A stretch of DNA of 64,000 bases from Streptomyces rishiriensis (lineage in GTDB: Bacteria > Actinomycetota > Actinomycetes > Streptomycetales > Streptomycetaceae). The notes beneath the pieces are model-generated. The model did no database searches. It was given only the letters and a program-made list of their open reading frames with translations, and was not told where the DNA came from. The stretch's first letter is position 1. Every line of letters starts with the position of its first letter. Positions 25,792 to 35,025 of this stretch are shown here, piece after piece. The position numbers and the translations under genes are program-made. The stretch lies in assembly GCF_030815485.1 (NCBI RefSeq), contig NZ_JAUSWV010000002.1:6882001-6946000 (forward strand). Reading direction: 5' to 3'.

Positions 25792-27291
25792 TCAGGGCCG
25801 GGGGAGCGCCCCGGGCGTCGACAGCGCGGTCGGATCCGTTTCCGCCGTTTTTTCCACGGCCGCACGCGGCGGCCGGACGAGGACGAGGACGAGTACCGCG
25901 GCGACCATGCCCGCGCAGCCCGCCGTCACCAGCGCCGCGTCGAGCCCGGAGGCGAACGCCGACCGCAGGGTGTGCTCGGAGAACGTGCCCCGCAGCCCAC
26001 CGGCGCCGCCGCCCGCCAGCGCGTGGGCGGCGTCGTGCGGCAGGGTGTCGGTCATCCGGGAGGTCACCACGGTGCCGAAGACCGCGACGCCGAGCGCGTA
26101 TCCGAGCTGCCGTACCGTGTTCACGGCTCCGCCCGCCATCCCGGCCCGCGCCGGTTCCACCGCCGCCAGCGCCGCCCCCGCGACGGTGGGCGCGACGAAA
26201 CCGGTTCCTATGCCCACCAGCACGAACCCGGGCACCAGCGCCGTCCAGTCCGAGCCTGCGCCGAGCACGGCCTGGCAGAAACAGCCCGCGCCGATCAGCA
26301 GGAGTCCACCGCCGATCGTCAGCCGGGCAGAAACACCGTGGAACCGCTTACCCACCACGACCGCCGTCACCATGGCCGCCACCGTCATCGGCAGCAGCGT
26401 GAGCCCCCCGCGCACCGGGCTCATCCCCAGCAGCGTCTGCATCCAGATGGACAGGTACGGCGTCACCCCGAAGGCCACGCCGTTGAACGCGAGCGCGGCC
26501 ACCATCACCCCCACGAACGCGGGCCTGCGCAGCAGCGACAGGTCGAGCAGCGGATGCGCCGCCCGCCGTTCCGCCAGCACGAAGCACACGAGCGCGAGCG
26601 CGGCGAGCCCGAACGAGACGAGCGTCGCCGACGCCGTCCAGCCGTCCTCCCCGGCCCGCACGACGGCGTACGCCGTGCCGCCCGCGAAGACCGCGAAGGT
26701 CGCCGTACCCGCCCAGTCGACCCGCATCCCGCGCGTCCCCCTGGACTCGGGCACCGCCCTCAGCGTCAGCCACACCGCGGCCACGCTCACCGGCAGGTTG
26801 ACGTAGAAGATCCATCGCCAGCCGGGCCCCTCGGTCAGCAGTCCGCCCAGCACCGGCCCGACCGCCGCGGCCGCGCCGCTCACCGCGCCCCAGACGCCGA
26901 GCGCGGCCGACCGCTGCCGGCCCTGGTAGACCGATCCCAGCAGCGGCAGCGTCGTCGCCAGCATGGCGGCCGCTCCCACCCCCTGAAGGGCCCGGGCGGC
27001 GACGAGGGTGTCCGGCCCGCTCGCGAGCCCGCACAGCAGCGAGGCCGTCGCGAACACCACCACGCCGGCCACGTGCACCCGGCGGCGCCCCAGGACGTCG
27101 GCCGTGGCCCCGGCCCCCAGCAGCAGCGCGGCCAGCGCGAGCGCGTACCCGTCGACGACCCACTGCAGATCGCTCAACGAGGCGTGCAACGCCCTCGCCA
27201 TGTCCGGCAGCGCCACGATCACGATCGTGACGTCCAGCAACAACATGAACGTGCCCAGGCACACCGCTGTCAGCGGCCCCCATGTGCGCAT
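25792..27291 (-). CDS. DHA2-family MFS drug exporter (EmrB/QacA-like, 14 TM)
   Basis: The 499-residue membrane protein has the DHA2 hallmarks: LLLDVTIVIVALPDMARAL in TM1, DLQWVVDGYALALAALLL in TM2, the motif-A loop TADVLGRRRVH, and motif C in GAAAAVGPVLGGLLTEGPGWRWIFYVNLP. About 14 hydrophobic segments are visible. It most likely exports amphipathic compounds by proton antiport. The start ATG is at 27291. A double AsnC-type regulator is encoded divergently from 27411, so it is a likely regulator of this gene. Confidence 0.92.
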   Translation of the reverse strand: MRTWGPLTAVCLGTFMLLLDVTIVIVALPDMARALHASLSDLQWVVDGYALALAALLLGAGATADVLGRRRVHVAGVVVFATASLLCGLASGPDTLVAARALQGVGAAAMLATTLPLLGSVYQGRQRSAALGVWGAVSGAAAAVGPVLGGLLTEGPGWRWIFYVNLPVSVAAVWLTLRAVPESRGTRGMRVDWAGTATFAVFAGGTAYAVVRAGEDGWTASATLVSFGLAALALVCFVLAERRAAHPLLDLSLLRRPAFVGVMVAALAFNGVAFGVTPYLSIWMQTLLGMSPVRGGLTLLPMTVAAMVTAVVVGKRFHGVSARLTIGGGLLLIGAGCFCQAVLGAGSDWTALVPGFVLVGIGTGFVAPTVAGAALAAVEPARAGMAGGAVNTVRQLGYALGVAVFGTVVTSRMTDTLPHDAAHALAGGGAGGLRGTFSEHTLRSAFASGLDAALVTAGCAGMVAAVLVLVLVRPPRAAVEKTAETDPTALSTPGALPRP

Positions 27292-27410
27292 GTCCCACTC
27301 CTCGGTCTTTCCTCTGTGACGGATGCGTAGTGGTCCGTACGATGACCGAGTGGCGGCCGATCACCATGGAATCGGGTGTTGAGCCGACGGAATCCGACGG
27401 GGAGGGGTGC

Positions 27411-28406
27411 GTGGAGATGGAATTCCACGCCCGTGGCGGGCTGGACGGACTGGATCTCCGATTGCTGTCGGCGCTGGAGGTGGACGGGCGGGCCTCCTTC
27501 AGCAGGATCGGCGCGGTCCTGGGCGTCTCCGACCAGACGGTCGCGCGCCGCTTCCGCCGGCTCAGCGCCGAGGCAGGCCTGCGGGTCGTCGCCGTCCGGG
27601 ACGCGGAACGCCTCGGCCAGGACCAGTGGATGCTGCGCCTGCGCTGCGCCCCCGACAGCGCCACGGTCATCGCCGACGCGCTGGCCAAACGCCCCGACAC
27701 CTACTGGATCGGCCTGGGCTCCGGCGGTACCGAGATCGTCTGCATGACCCGCCCCCGGCATCCCGGAGACCACGACGACCTCCTGCTCGGCAAGCTTCCG
27801 CGCACCCCGAGTGTCGTGGAGATCCGCGCGCAGCAGCTCCTCCACCGCTTCTACGGGGGTCCGACCGGCTGGCTGCGGAAGTTCGGCGCGCTGGACGAGG
27901 AGCAGATCGCCTTCCTCGCGCCGCGCCATGAAGCGGACCCGACGGCGGGACCGGCCCGTATCGAGCCCGAGGACGAACCCCTGCTGGCCGTCCTCGAACG
28001 CGACGGCCGAGCCACCTATCCCGAACTCCAACGCGCCACCGGGCGCTCCGAGTCCGCCGTCAAACGCCGCCTCGCCGCGCTGCTCGCCTCGGGCGCCGTC
28101 TACATCGACGTCGAGTACCACTCGGAGTGCCTCGGCTACCCCCTCGCCTCCGTCCTGTGGATCACCACGGCGCCCGCCGCCCTGCACGCGGTCGGCCAGG
28201 CGCTGGCCACCCACGACGAGATCGCCTTCGCCTCGGCCACGGCGGGCCCCTCCCACATCGTCGTCACCTCGGTGGTGCGGGACACGGCCGGTCTCTACGC
28301 CTACCTGAGCGGGCCTCTGGGGCGCCTGGAGGGCGTCCAGCACGTGGAGGCGACGCCGTTCATGCGACGGGTGAAGCAGCTGACGTACCAGCACGCCGGG
28401 CGGTAG
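27411..28406 (+). CDS. Lrp/AsnC-family regulator, tandem (double AsnC) form
   Basis: The protein has 331 residues from GTG 27411 (after GGAGGGG at 27401); in-frame ATGs at 27342, 27366 and 27417 are possible. Two AsnC halves are visible: a first HTH (LDLRLLSALEVDGRASFSRI, then GAVLGVSDQTVARRF) with a RAM-like ligand domain, and a second HTH (EDEPLLAVLERDGRATYPEL, then QRATGRSESAVKRRLAAL) with another. This is twice the usual 150-residue Lrp length and is common in actinobacteria. It is divergent from the DHA2 exporter, which it probably controls. Its stop codon is the first triplet of a heptad repeat array. Confidence 0.88.
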   Translation: MEMEFHARGGLDGLDLRLLSALEVDGRASFSRIGAVLGVSDQTVARRFRRLSAEAGLRVVAVRDAERLGQDQWMLRLRCAPDSATVIADALAKRPDTYWIGLGSGGTEIVCMTRPRHPGDHDDLLLGKLPRTPSVVEIRAQQLLHRFYGGPTGWLRKFGALDEEQIAFLAPRHEADPTAGPARIEPEDEPLLAVLERDGRATYPELQRATGRSESAVKRRLAALLASGAVYIDVEYHSECLGYPLASVLWITTAPAALHAVGQALATHDEIAFASATAGPSHIVVTSVVRDTAGLYAYLSGPLGRLEGVQHVEATPFMRRVKQLTYQHAGR

Positions 28407-28528
28407 GCGGTAGGCGGTAGGCGGTGGGCGGTGCCCGGCCGGCGGTCGGCAAGTCGACGGTAGGCGGTAGGCGGTAGGCAGGATCTCGGATACGGGATAC
28501 GGGATACGCGACGGATGCGGGATGCGGC
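28404..28528. repeat. Heptameric tandem repeat array (TAGGCGG and ATACGGG units)
   Basis: The array begins with the regulator's TAG stop: TAGGCGG three times (28404-28424), TGGGCGG, a diverged stretch, TAGGCGG twice (28461-28474), then ATACGGG twice, ATACGCG, and ATGCGGG twice. It fills the 131-bp space between the convergent AsnC-type and LysR-type genes. Confidence 0.85.
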
Positions 28529-28537
28529 GCGGGCCCT

Positions 28538-29458
28538 TCAGCCGGGGGCGCGCCCCGGCGGGTCGAGACGTCGGCCGGGTCCCGCCGACCGTCGGTGGAG
28601 TCGGTCGCCGCCCGCCAGGATCGCCGCGGCCAGCGCGTCCGCCGCGCCCTGGGCGGAAGGACGTCCGCGTCCGTGTACGAGCACGAAGTCGACCTGCCCC
28701 AGTTCCGGCAGCCCGGCCCGTTCCGGGATCCGCGCCAGGCCGGGTGGGATCAGGCCTCGCGAGTGGGCCATCACGCCGAGGCCGGCCCGGGCCGCCGCGA
28801 TGAGGCCGTTGAGGCTGCCGCTGGTGCAGACGATCCGCCAGGCCCGCCCCTGCCGCTCCAGCGCCTCCAGGGCCAGGGCGCGGGTGATGCCCGGAGGCGG
28901 GAACACGATGAGCGGGACCGGGCGGTCGGCGTCCAGACGCAGCCGCTCCGCGCCGATCCACACCAGCCCGTCGTGCCACACCAACTCGCCCAAGGGGTCC
29001 TCGGGGCGTCTCTTGGCCAGGACGAGGTCCAGCTTCCCGGCGGCGAGTCGTTCGTGCAGCGTGCCCGACAGTTCCACGGTCAGTTCGAGGTCGACCTCGG
29101 GATGGTCGTACCGGAAGCCCTCCAGGATCTCCGGCAGCCGGGTCAGCACGAAGTCCTCCGAGGCGCCGAAGCGCAGCCGGCCGCGCGGTCGGCTGCCGGT
29201 GAAGAAGGCCGAGGCCTGCTCGTGGACGTCCAGGATCCGGCGCGCGAACCCGAGCATCGCCTCGCCGTCCTCTGTCAGCTCCACGGAGTGCGTGTCGCGG
29301 GTGAACAGCGCGCGCCCGGTCGCGTCCTCGAGGCGTCGCACGTGCTGGCTGACCGTGGACTGACGCAGCCCGAGCCTTCGCGCGGCCTGCGTGAAGCTGA
29401 GGGTCTGCGCCACGGCGAGGAAAGTACGCAGATGGGAGGGCTCGTACACGTCCGCCAC
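28538..29458 (-). CDS. LysR-family transcriptional regulator
   Basis: The 306-residue protein starts at GTG 29458 (MADVYEPSHLRTFLAVAQTL) with GGGAAGGG upstream. The winged HTH (residues 8-66; FTQAARRLGLRQSTVSQHVRRLE) is typical of LTTRs, followed by a periplasmic-binding-like effector domain (RLRFGASEDFVLTRLPEIL, LDLVLAKRRPEDPLGELV). It is divergent from a BASS transporter, and an ATC-N9-GAT box lies between them. It most likely activates that transporter in response to an organic anion substrate. The C-terminal 25 residues are Arg/Pro rich and poorly conserved in appearance. Confidence 0.92.
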   Translation of the reverse strand: MADVYEPSHLRTFLAVAQTLSFTQAARRLGLRQSTVSQHVRRLEDATGRALFTRDTHSVELTEDGEAMLGFARRILDVHEQASAFFTGSRPRGRLRFGASEDFVLTRLPEILEGFRYDHPEVDLELTVELSGTLHERLAAGKLDLVLAKRRPEDPLGELVWHDGLVWIGAERLRLDADRPVPLIVFPPPGITRALALEALERQGRAWRIVCTSGSLNGLIAAARAGLGVMAHSRGLIPPGLARIPERAGLPELGQVDFVLVHGRGRPSAQGAADALAAAILAGGDRLHRRSAGPGRRLDPPGRAPG

Positions 29459-29480
29459 AGTAGCCCTTCCCCGCGCGGTT

Positions 29481-29495
29481 ATCGCAGTTCGCGAT
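29481..29495. promoter_or_regulatory. LysR-type box ATC-N9-GAT
   Basis: ATCGC (29481-29485), 5-bp spacer, GCGAT (29491-29495). This T-N11-A type palindrome lies 23 bp upstream of the LysR start and about 110 bp before the BASS transporter start, the classic position for an LTTR recognition site. Confidence 0.7.
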
Positions 29496-29602
29496 GACAG
29501 TGAGAGCGGTATGCCGGATTCCCGATCACGGCGCCGAGGAGGACGATGGGGAGGGGCTCTCCGAGCCCGGAGGCACGCCCGTCGAACCGCACGTGGAGCA
29601 CC

Positions 29603-30619
29603 GTGAAACGCCTGCACTGGCCGAGTTGGATGCCGGTCGACCCCTACATCCTGCTGTTGCTCGGCACCGTCGGGTTCGCGGCGCTGCTCCCGGCGCGCGG
29701 CGCCGCCGCCGACGTGGCCTCGGGTGCTTCCACGGCCGCGATCGCCTTCCTCTTCTTCCTGTACGGCGCCCGGCTCTCCACTCGTGAGGCGCTGGACGGG
29801 CTGAAGCACTGGCGCCTCCATGCAACCGTCCTGGCCTGCACGTTCCTGGTCTTCCCGCTGCTGGGGCTGGCCGCACGCGGCCTTGTCCCGGTGTTTCTCA
29901 CCCAACCGCTCTACCAGGGGCTCCTCTTCCTCACCCTCGTGCCGTCGACCGTCCAGTCGTCGATCGCCTTCACCTCCATCGCCCGGGGCAACGTGCCGGC
30001 CGCGATCTGCGCCGGTTCCTTCTCGTCTCTCGTCGGCATCGTCGTCACCCCGCTGCTCGCGGCGGCCCTGCTCGGCAGCAGCGGCGGCGGTTTCTCGCCG
30101 GACGCACTGGTCGAGATCGTGGTGCAACTGCTCGTACCGTTCGTCGCGGGACAGCTGTTGCGCCGTTGGATCGGCGGGTTCGTCACCCGGCACAAGAAGG
30201 TGCTCGGGCTCGTCGACCGAGGCTCGATCCTCCTGGTCGTCTACACGGCGTTCAGCGAGGGCATGGTCCAGGGCATCTGGCACCAGGTCAGCGCCGTACG
30301 GCTGGGTGGACTGCTCGTCGTCGAAGCCGTTCTGCTCGCGGTGATGCTCGCCCTGACCTGGTACGGCGCCAAGGCGCTGCGGTTCCATCGCGAGGATCGC
30401 ATCGCCATCCAGTTCGCCGGCTCCAAGAAGTCCCTCGCCTCCGGGCTGCCGATGGCGAGCGTCCTCTTCGGCGCGCACGCCTCGCTGGCGGTGCTGCCGC
30501 TGATGCTCTTCCATCAGATGCAGTTGATGGTGTGCGCGGTCATCGCCAAGCGCCGGGCGCGGGACCCGCTGGAGCCGTCACGGGAATCCGCGGACGAGAG
30601 GGCGTCGGCTACGGCGTGA
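29603..30619 (+). CDS. BASS (bile acid:sodium symporter-like) transporter
   Basis: The 338-residue membrane protein starts at GTG 29603 (VKRLHWPSWMPVDPYILLLL), with GGAG at 29594-29597. It has about ten hydrophobic segments. The PF13593-like SBF motifs are visible: FLFFLYGARLSTREALDGLKHW, LVPSTVQSSIAFTSIARGNVPAAICAGSFSSLVGI, and GSKKSLASGLPMASVLFG. Proteins of this clade transport organic anions with sodium or protons. The substrate is not known. Regulation by the divergent LysR protein is likely. A heptad array follows the stop. Confidence 0.9.
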   Translation: MKRLHWPSWMPVDPYILLLLGTVGFAALLPARGAAADVASGASTAAIAFLFFLYGARLSTREALDGLKHWRLHATVLACTFLVFPLLGLAARGLVPVFLTQPLYQGLLFLTLVPSTVQSSIAFTSIARGNVPAAICAGSFSSLVGIVVTPLLAAALLGSSGGGFSPDALVEIVVQLLVPFVAGQLLRRWIGGFVTRHKKVLGLVDRGSILLVVYTAFSEGMVQGIWHQVSAVRLGGLLVVEAVLLAVMLALTWYGAKALRFHREDRIAIQFAGSKKSLASGLPMASVLFGAHASLAVLPLMLFHQMQLMVCAVIAKRRARDPLEPSRESADERASATA

Positions 30620-30623
30620 GACG

Positions 30624-30741
30624 GTCGCCGGTCGGCCGTCCGGCGTAGACAGTCGGCGTCGCCGGTAGACAGTCGACGGTCCGCCGTAAACAGTCGGTCG
30701 TAGCCCGTAGCCCGTAGCCCGTAGCCCGTAGCCAGTCGGGC
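30624..30741. repeat. Heptameric tandem repeat array (GTMGNCN units)
   Basis: About 17 units in 7-bp phase with one 6-mer: GTCGCCG, GTCGGCC, GTCCGGC, GTAGACA, GTCGGCG, TCGCCG, GTAGACA, GTCGACG, GTCCGCC, GTAAACA, GTCGGTC, then four GTAGCCC (30700-30727), GTAGCCA, GTCGGGC. It starts 5 bp after the BASS stop and lies upstream of the isochorismatase-like gene. Confidence 0.85.
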
Positions 30742-30849
30742 GGCGACACCGAGCGGTCGCTGGGCGACAGTATGCGATGTGCGACCACTTCATGGGCAGG
30801 TTGATCCGGATTTCCGGTACGGAGGGCTGACGGCGGATAACGTTCTGTC

Positions 30850-31377
30850 ATGACCGCAGCTCTTCCACTCGTCCCCGCGCGCAGCGCCCTCGTCCTCGTC
30901 GACCTGATGGACCGCATCGTCTCCCTGCCCCTGGAACCCCGCAAGGGAACCGACGTACTGTCCGCCGCCGAGGAGTTGGCGGCGGTGTTCCGCTCGGTCG
31001 GCGCGCTCGTCGTCCTCGTCCGCGTCGAACGTCCCGGCGTCGCCGAGCAGCCGCCCGGCAGCGGGCTGGTCCAAGGGCTGCGCCATGACGGCGACTTGGA
31101 GATCGTCAAGCGGACGATCGGCGCCTTCCACGGTACCGCCCTGGACGACCGGCTGCGCGAATACGGCGTGACCACCCTCGTGTTCGGCGGCATCGCCACC
31201 AACCTCGGTGTGGAGTCCACCGCCCGTGCCGGCGGCGACCTGGGTTACGACCTGGTCTTCGTCGAGGACGCGATGTCCGCTCTCACCAGGGCCGAACACG
31301 AGGCGTCGGTCAGGCTGGACTTCCCCCGACTGGGCACCGTGGTGCGCGCGGCCGACGTCCGGTTCACGAGCGGCTGA
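30850..31377 (+). CDS. Isochorismatase-family hydrolase lacking the catalytic Cys
   Basis: The 175-residue protein has the cysteine hydrolase/isochorismatase fold. Asp18 (LVLVDLMDR) and Lys87 (EIVKRTIGAF) occupy the catalytic positions. The usual Cys in the TNxCV motif is Gly120 (GIATNLGVESTARAG). In the family, Gly at this site is found in true isochorismatases that cleave vinyl ethers without a nucleophile (EntB, PhzD), whereas nicotinamidase-like amidases keep the Cys. An amidase role is therefore unlikely. No siderophore or phenazine genes are nearby. It is followed by a bidirectional terminator. Confidence 0.85.
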   Translation: MTAALPLVPARSALVLVDLMDRIVSLPLEPRKGTDVLSAAEELAAVFRSVGALVVLVRVERPGVAEQPPGSGLVQGLRHDGDLEIVKRTIGAFHGTALDDRLREYGVTTLVFGGIATNLGVESTARAGGDLGYDLVFVEDAMSALTRAEHEASVRLDFPRLGTVVRAADVRFTSG

Positions 31378-31428
31378 GGCGGGGCCCCTGCGGCGCAGGG
31401 GGCGCTCCCCGCCGGTCGGGGCCCCGCC
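31378..31428. terminator. Bidirectional terminator between isochorismatase-like and fdhD genes
   Basis: Arms GGCGGGGCCCC (31378-31388) and GGGGCCCCGCC (31418-31428), with a nested small hairpin in the loop, lie between convergent stops at 31377 and 31450. Confidence 0.75.
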
Positions 31429-31449
31429 GCCGTGCCGCGGGGAACCGGG

Positions 31450-32301
31450 TCAGCCCTGGGCGGCCGCGGTCCGCAGGGTGATGCGGTCCTCACCCGCGTA
31501 CACGTTCATGGAGCTGCCCCGCAGGAAGCCCACCAGCGTCAGCCCGGACTCCGCGGCCAGGTCCACGGCCAGGGAGGAGGGCGCCGACACCGCCGCGAGC
31601 ACCGGGATGCCCGCCATCACGGCCTTCTGCGCCAGCTCGAAGGAGGCCCGGCCCGACACCAGCAGGATCGTCCGGGACAGGGGCAGCTCCCCGTTCTGCA
31701 GGGCGCGTCCGACCAGCTTGTCGACCGCGTTGTGCCGCCCCACGTCCTCCCGCACGTCGAGCAGCTCGCCGTCCTCGGAGAACAGGGCCGCCGCGTGGAG
31801 CCCCCCGGTCCGGTCGAAGACCCGCTGGGCCGCGCGAAGCCGGTCGGGCAGGCTCGCGAGCAGTTCCGGTTCGATCCGCAGCGGGGGAGTGTCGGCGATG
31901 GGCCAGCGGGCCGTCGTGCGGACCGCGTCCAGGCTCGCCTTGCCGCACAGGCCACAGGACGAGGTGGTGTAGACGTTCCGCTCGAGGGTGATGTCGGGCA
32001 TCGTCACGCCGGGGGCCGTCCGGACGTCCACCACGTTGTAGGTGTTGGATCCTCCCTCGCCCGTCGCGCCCGCGCAGTAGACGATGTTCAGCAGATCGGA
32101 TGCGGCGGCCAGTACGCCTTCGCTGACCAGGAAGCCGGCCGCCAGCGGGAAGTCGTCACCGGGTGTGCGCATGGTGATGGCCAGCGGCTTGCCGTTGAGC
32201 CGGATCTCCAGTGGCTCCTCGGCGACCAGGGTGTCCGGCCGGGCGGAGACCACCCCGTCCCTGATGCGGACCACCTTGCGTCGTTCGGTGACTCGTCCCA
32301 T
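31450..32301 (-). CDS. fdhD: Formate dehydrogenase sulfurtransferase FdhD
   Basis: The 283-residue protein is the sulfurtransferase that sulfurates the molybdenum bis-MGD cofactor of formate dehydrogenase, a step needed for activity. The catalytic CxxC loop is Cys116-Cys119 in TTSSCGLCGKAS. The family ends GGLHAAALF, EDVGRHNAVDKLVG, LLVSGRASFELAQKA and GFLRGSSMNVYAG are all present. It is the last gene of the formate dehydrogenase operon, 7 bp after the iron-sulfur subunit gene. Confidence 0.96.
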   Translation of the reverse strand: MGRVTERRKVVRIRDGVVSARPDTLVAEEPLEIRLNGKPLAITMRTPGDDFPLAAGFLVSEGVLAAASDLLNIVYCAGATGEGGSNTYNVVDVRTAPGVTMPDITLERNVYTTSSCGLCGKASLDAVRTTARWPIADTPPLRIEPELLASLPDRLRAAQRVFDRTGGLHAAALFSEDGELLDVREDVGRHNAVDKLVGRALQNGELPLSRTILLVSGRASFELAQKAVMAGIPVLAAVSAPSSLAVDLAAESGLTLVGFLRGSSMNVYAGEDRITLRTAAAQG

Positions 32302-32308
32302 GTCGTGA

Positions 32309-33169
32309 TCAGCCCCGGTTCTGTACGTGCTGGTAGCCGAAGCGGCCCTTGATGCAAAGGTTCCCGTGGGTCACGGGATTGTCGTGCGGTGAGGTCACCT
32401 TCACGATGTCATTGTCCTGCACATGGAGCGTGAGGTTGCAGCCAACTCCGCAGTAGGCGCATACGGTGGTGGTGCGCGTCTGTGCCGATTCGTCCCATTC
32501 CCCGGCCGCTCGCCGGTCGAACTCGGACTTGAACGACAACGCTCCCGTCGGGCACACCTCGATGCAGTTTCCGCAGTACACGCAGGCCGAGTCGGTCAGC
32601 GGAGCGTCGTGCTCGACGGCGATCCGGGCGTCGAAACCACGCCCCGAGACGGAGATCGCGAAGGTGTTCTGCCACTGGTCACCGCAGGCGTCCACGCACT
32701 TGTAGCAGAGGATGCACTTGTCGTAATCACGTACGTACAGCTCGTTGTCGATCTTCGGTTCCTCGTTCAGCCGGGCCGCGTCGGGGCCGAAGCGATCGGG
32801 TTTCGCGTCGTACTCCTTGATCCATTCCGCGACCATCGGTGTCGTGGACAGGTCGACCGAGGACGCGAGCAGCTCGAGAACGATCTTCCGGCTGTGCCGG
32901 GCGCGCTCGGTGCCGGTGCGGACCTCCATGCCGGCCTCCGCCCGGCGGGAGCACGCCGGCACCAGCGTCCGGGAGCCCTCGACCTCCACGACGCAGACCC
33001 GGCAGGCGTTCTTCGGGGTGAGCGTGTCGCCCTCGCACAGGGTCGGGACGTCCTTCCCGGCGGCCCGGCAGGCGTCCAGGATCGTCGACCCCTCGGGGAC
33101 CCTCGCCTCCTGCCCGTCGATCGTGAACTCCACGAGCCGACGCGGCACGCCCAGCGGGATCGCGGTCAT
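32309..33169 (-). CDS. Formate dehydrogenase iron-sulfur subunit: 2Fe-2S, two 4Fe-4S and N-terminal Mo-4Fe4S domain of the alpha subunit
   Basis: The 286-residue protein has domains in order: a NuoG-like 2Fe-2S ferredoxin domain (Cys in PTLCEGDTLTPKNACRVCVV and LVPACSRR), two 4Fe-4S motifs (CILCYKCVDAC and CVYCGNCIEVCP), and the 4Fe-4S segment that normally opens the molybdopterin subunit (CAYCGVGCNLTLHV, then HGNLCIKGRFG). In most FdhF/FdsA proteins this last piece is fused to the catalytic domain; here the catalytic part is a separate gene (35026-36951). The gene lies 28 bp after the NuoEF-like gene. It would pass electrons from the Mo site to the flavin subunit. Confidence 0.9.
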   Translation of the reverse strand: MTAIPLGVPRRLVEFTIDGQEARVPEGSTILDACRAAGKDVPTLCEGDTLTPKNACRVCVVEVEGSRTLVPACSRRAEAGMEVRTGTERARHSRKIVLELLASSVDLSTTPMVAEWIKEYDAKPDRFGPDAARLNEEPKIDNELYVRDYDKCILCYKCVDACGDQWQNTFAISVSGRGFDARIAVEHDAPLTDSACVYCGNCIEVCPTGALSFKSEFDRRAAGEWDESAQTRTTTVCAYCGVGCNLTLHVQDNDIVKVTSPHDNPVTHGNLCIKGRFGYQHVQNRG

Positions 33170-33197
33170 ACGGCGGCTCCTGTGCGGACGGTCGCGG

Positions 33198-35021
<1,824 letters not shown>

Positions 35022-35025
35022 GACA

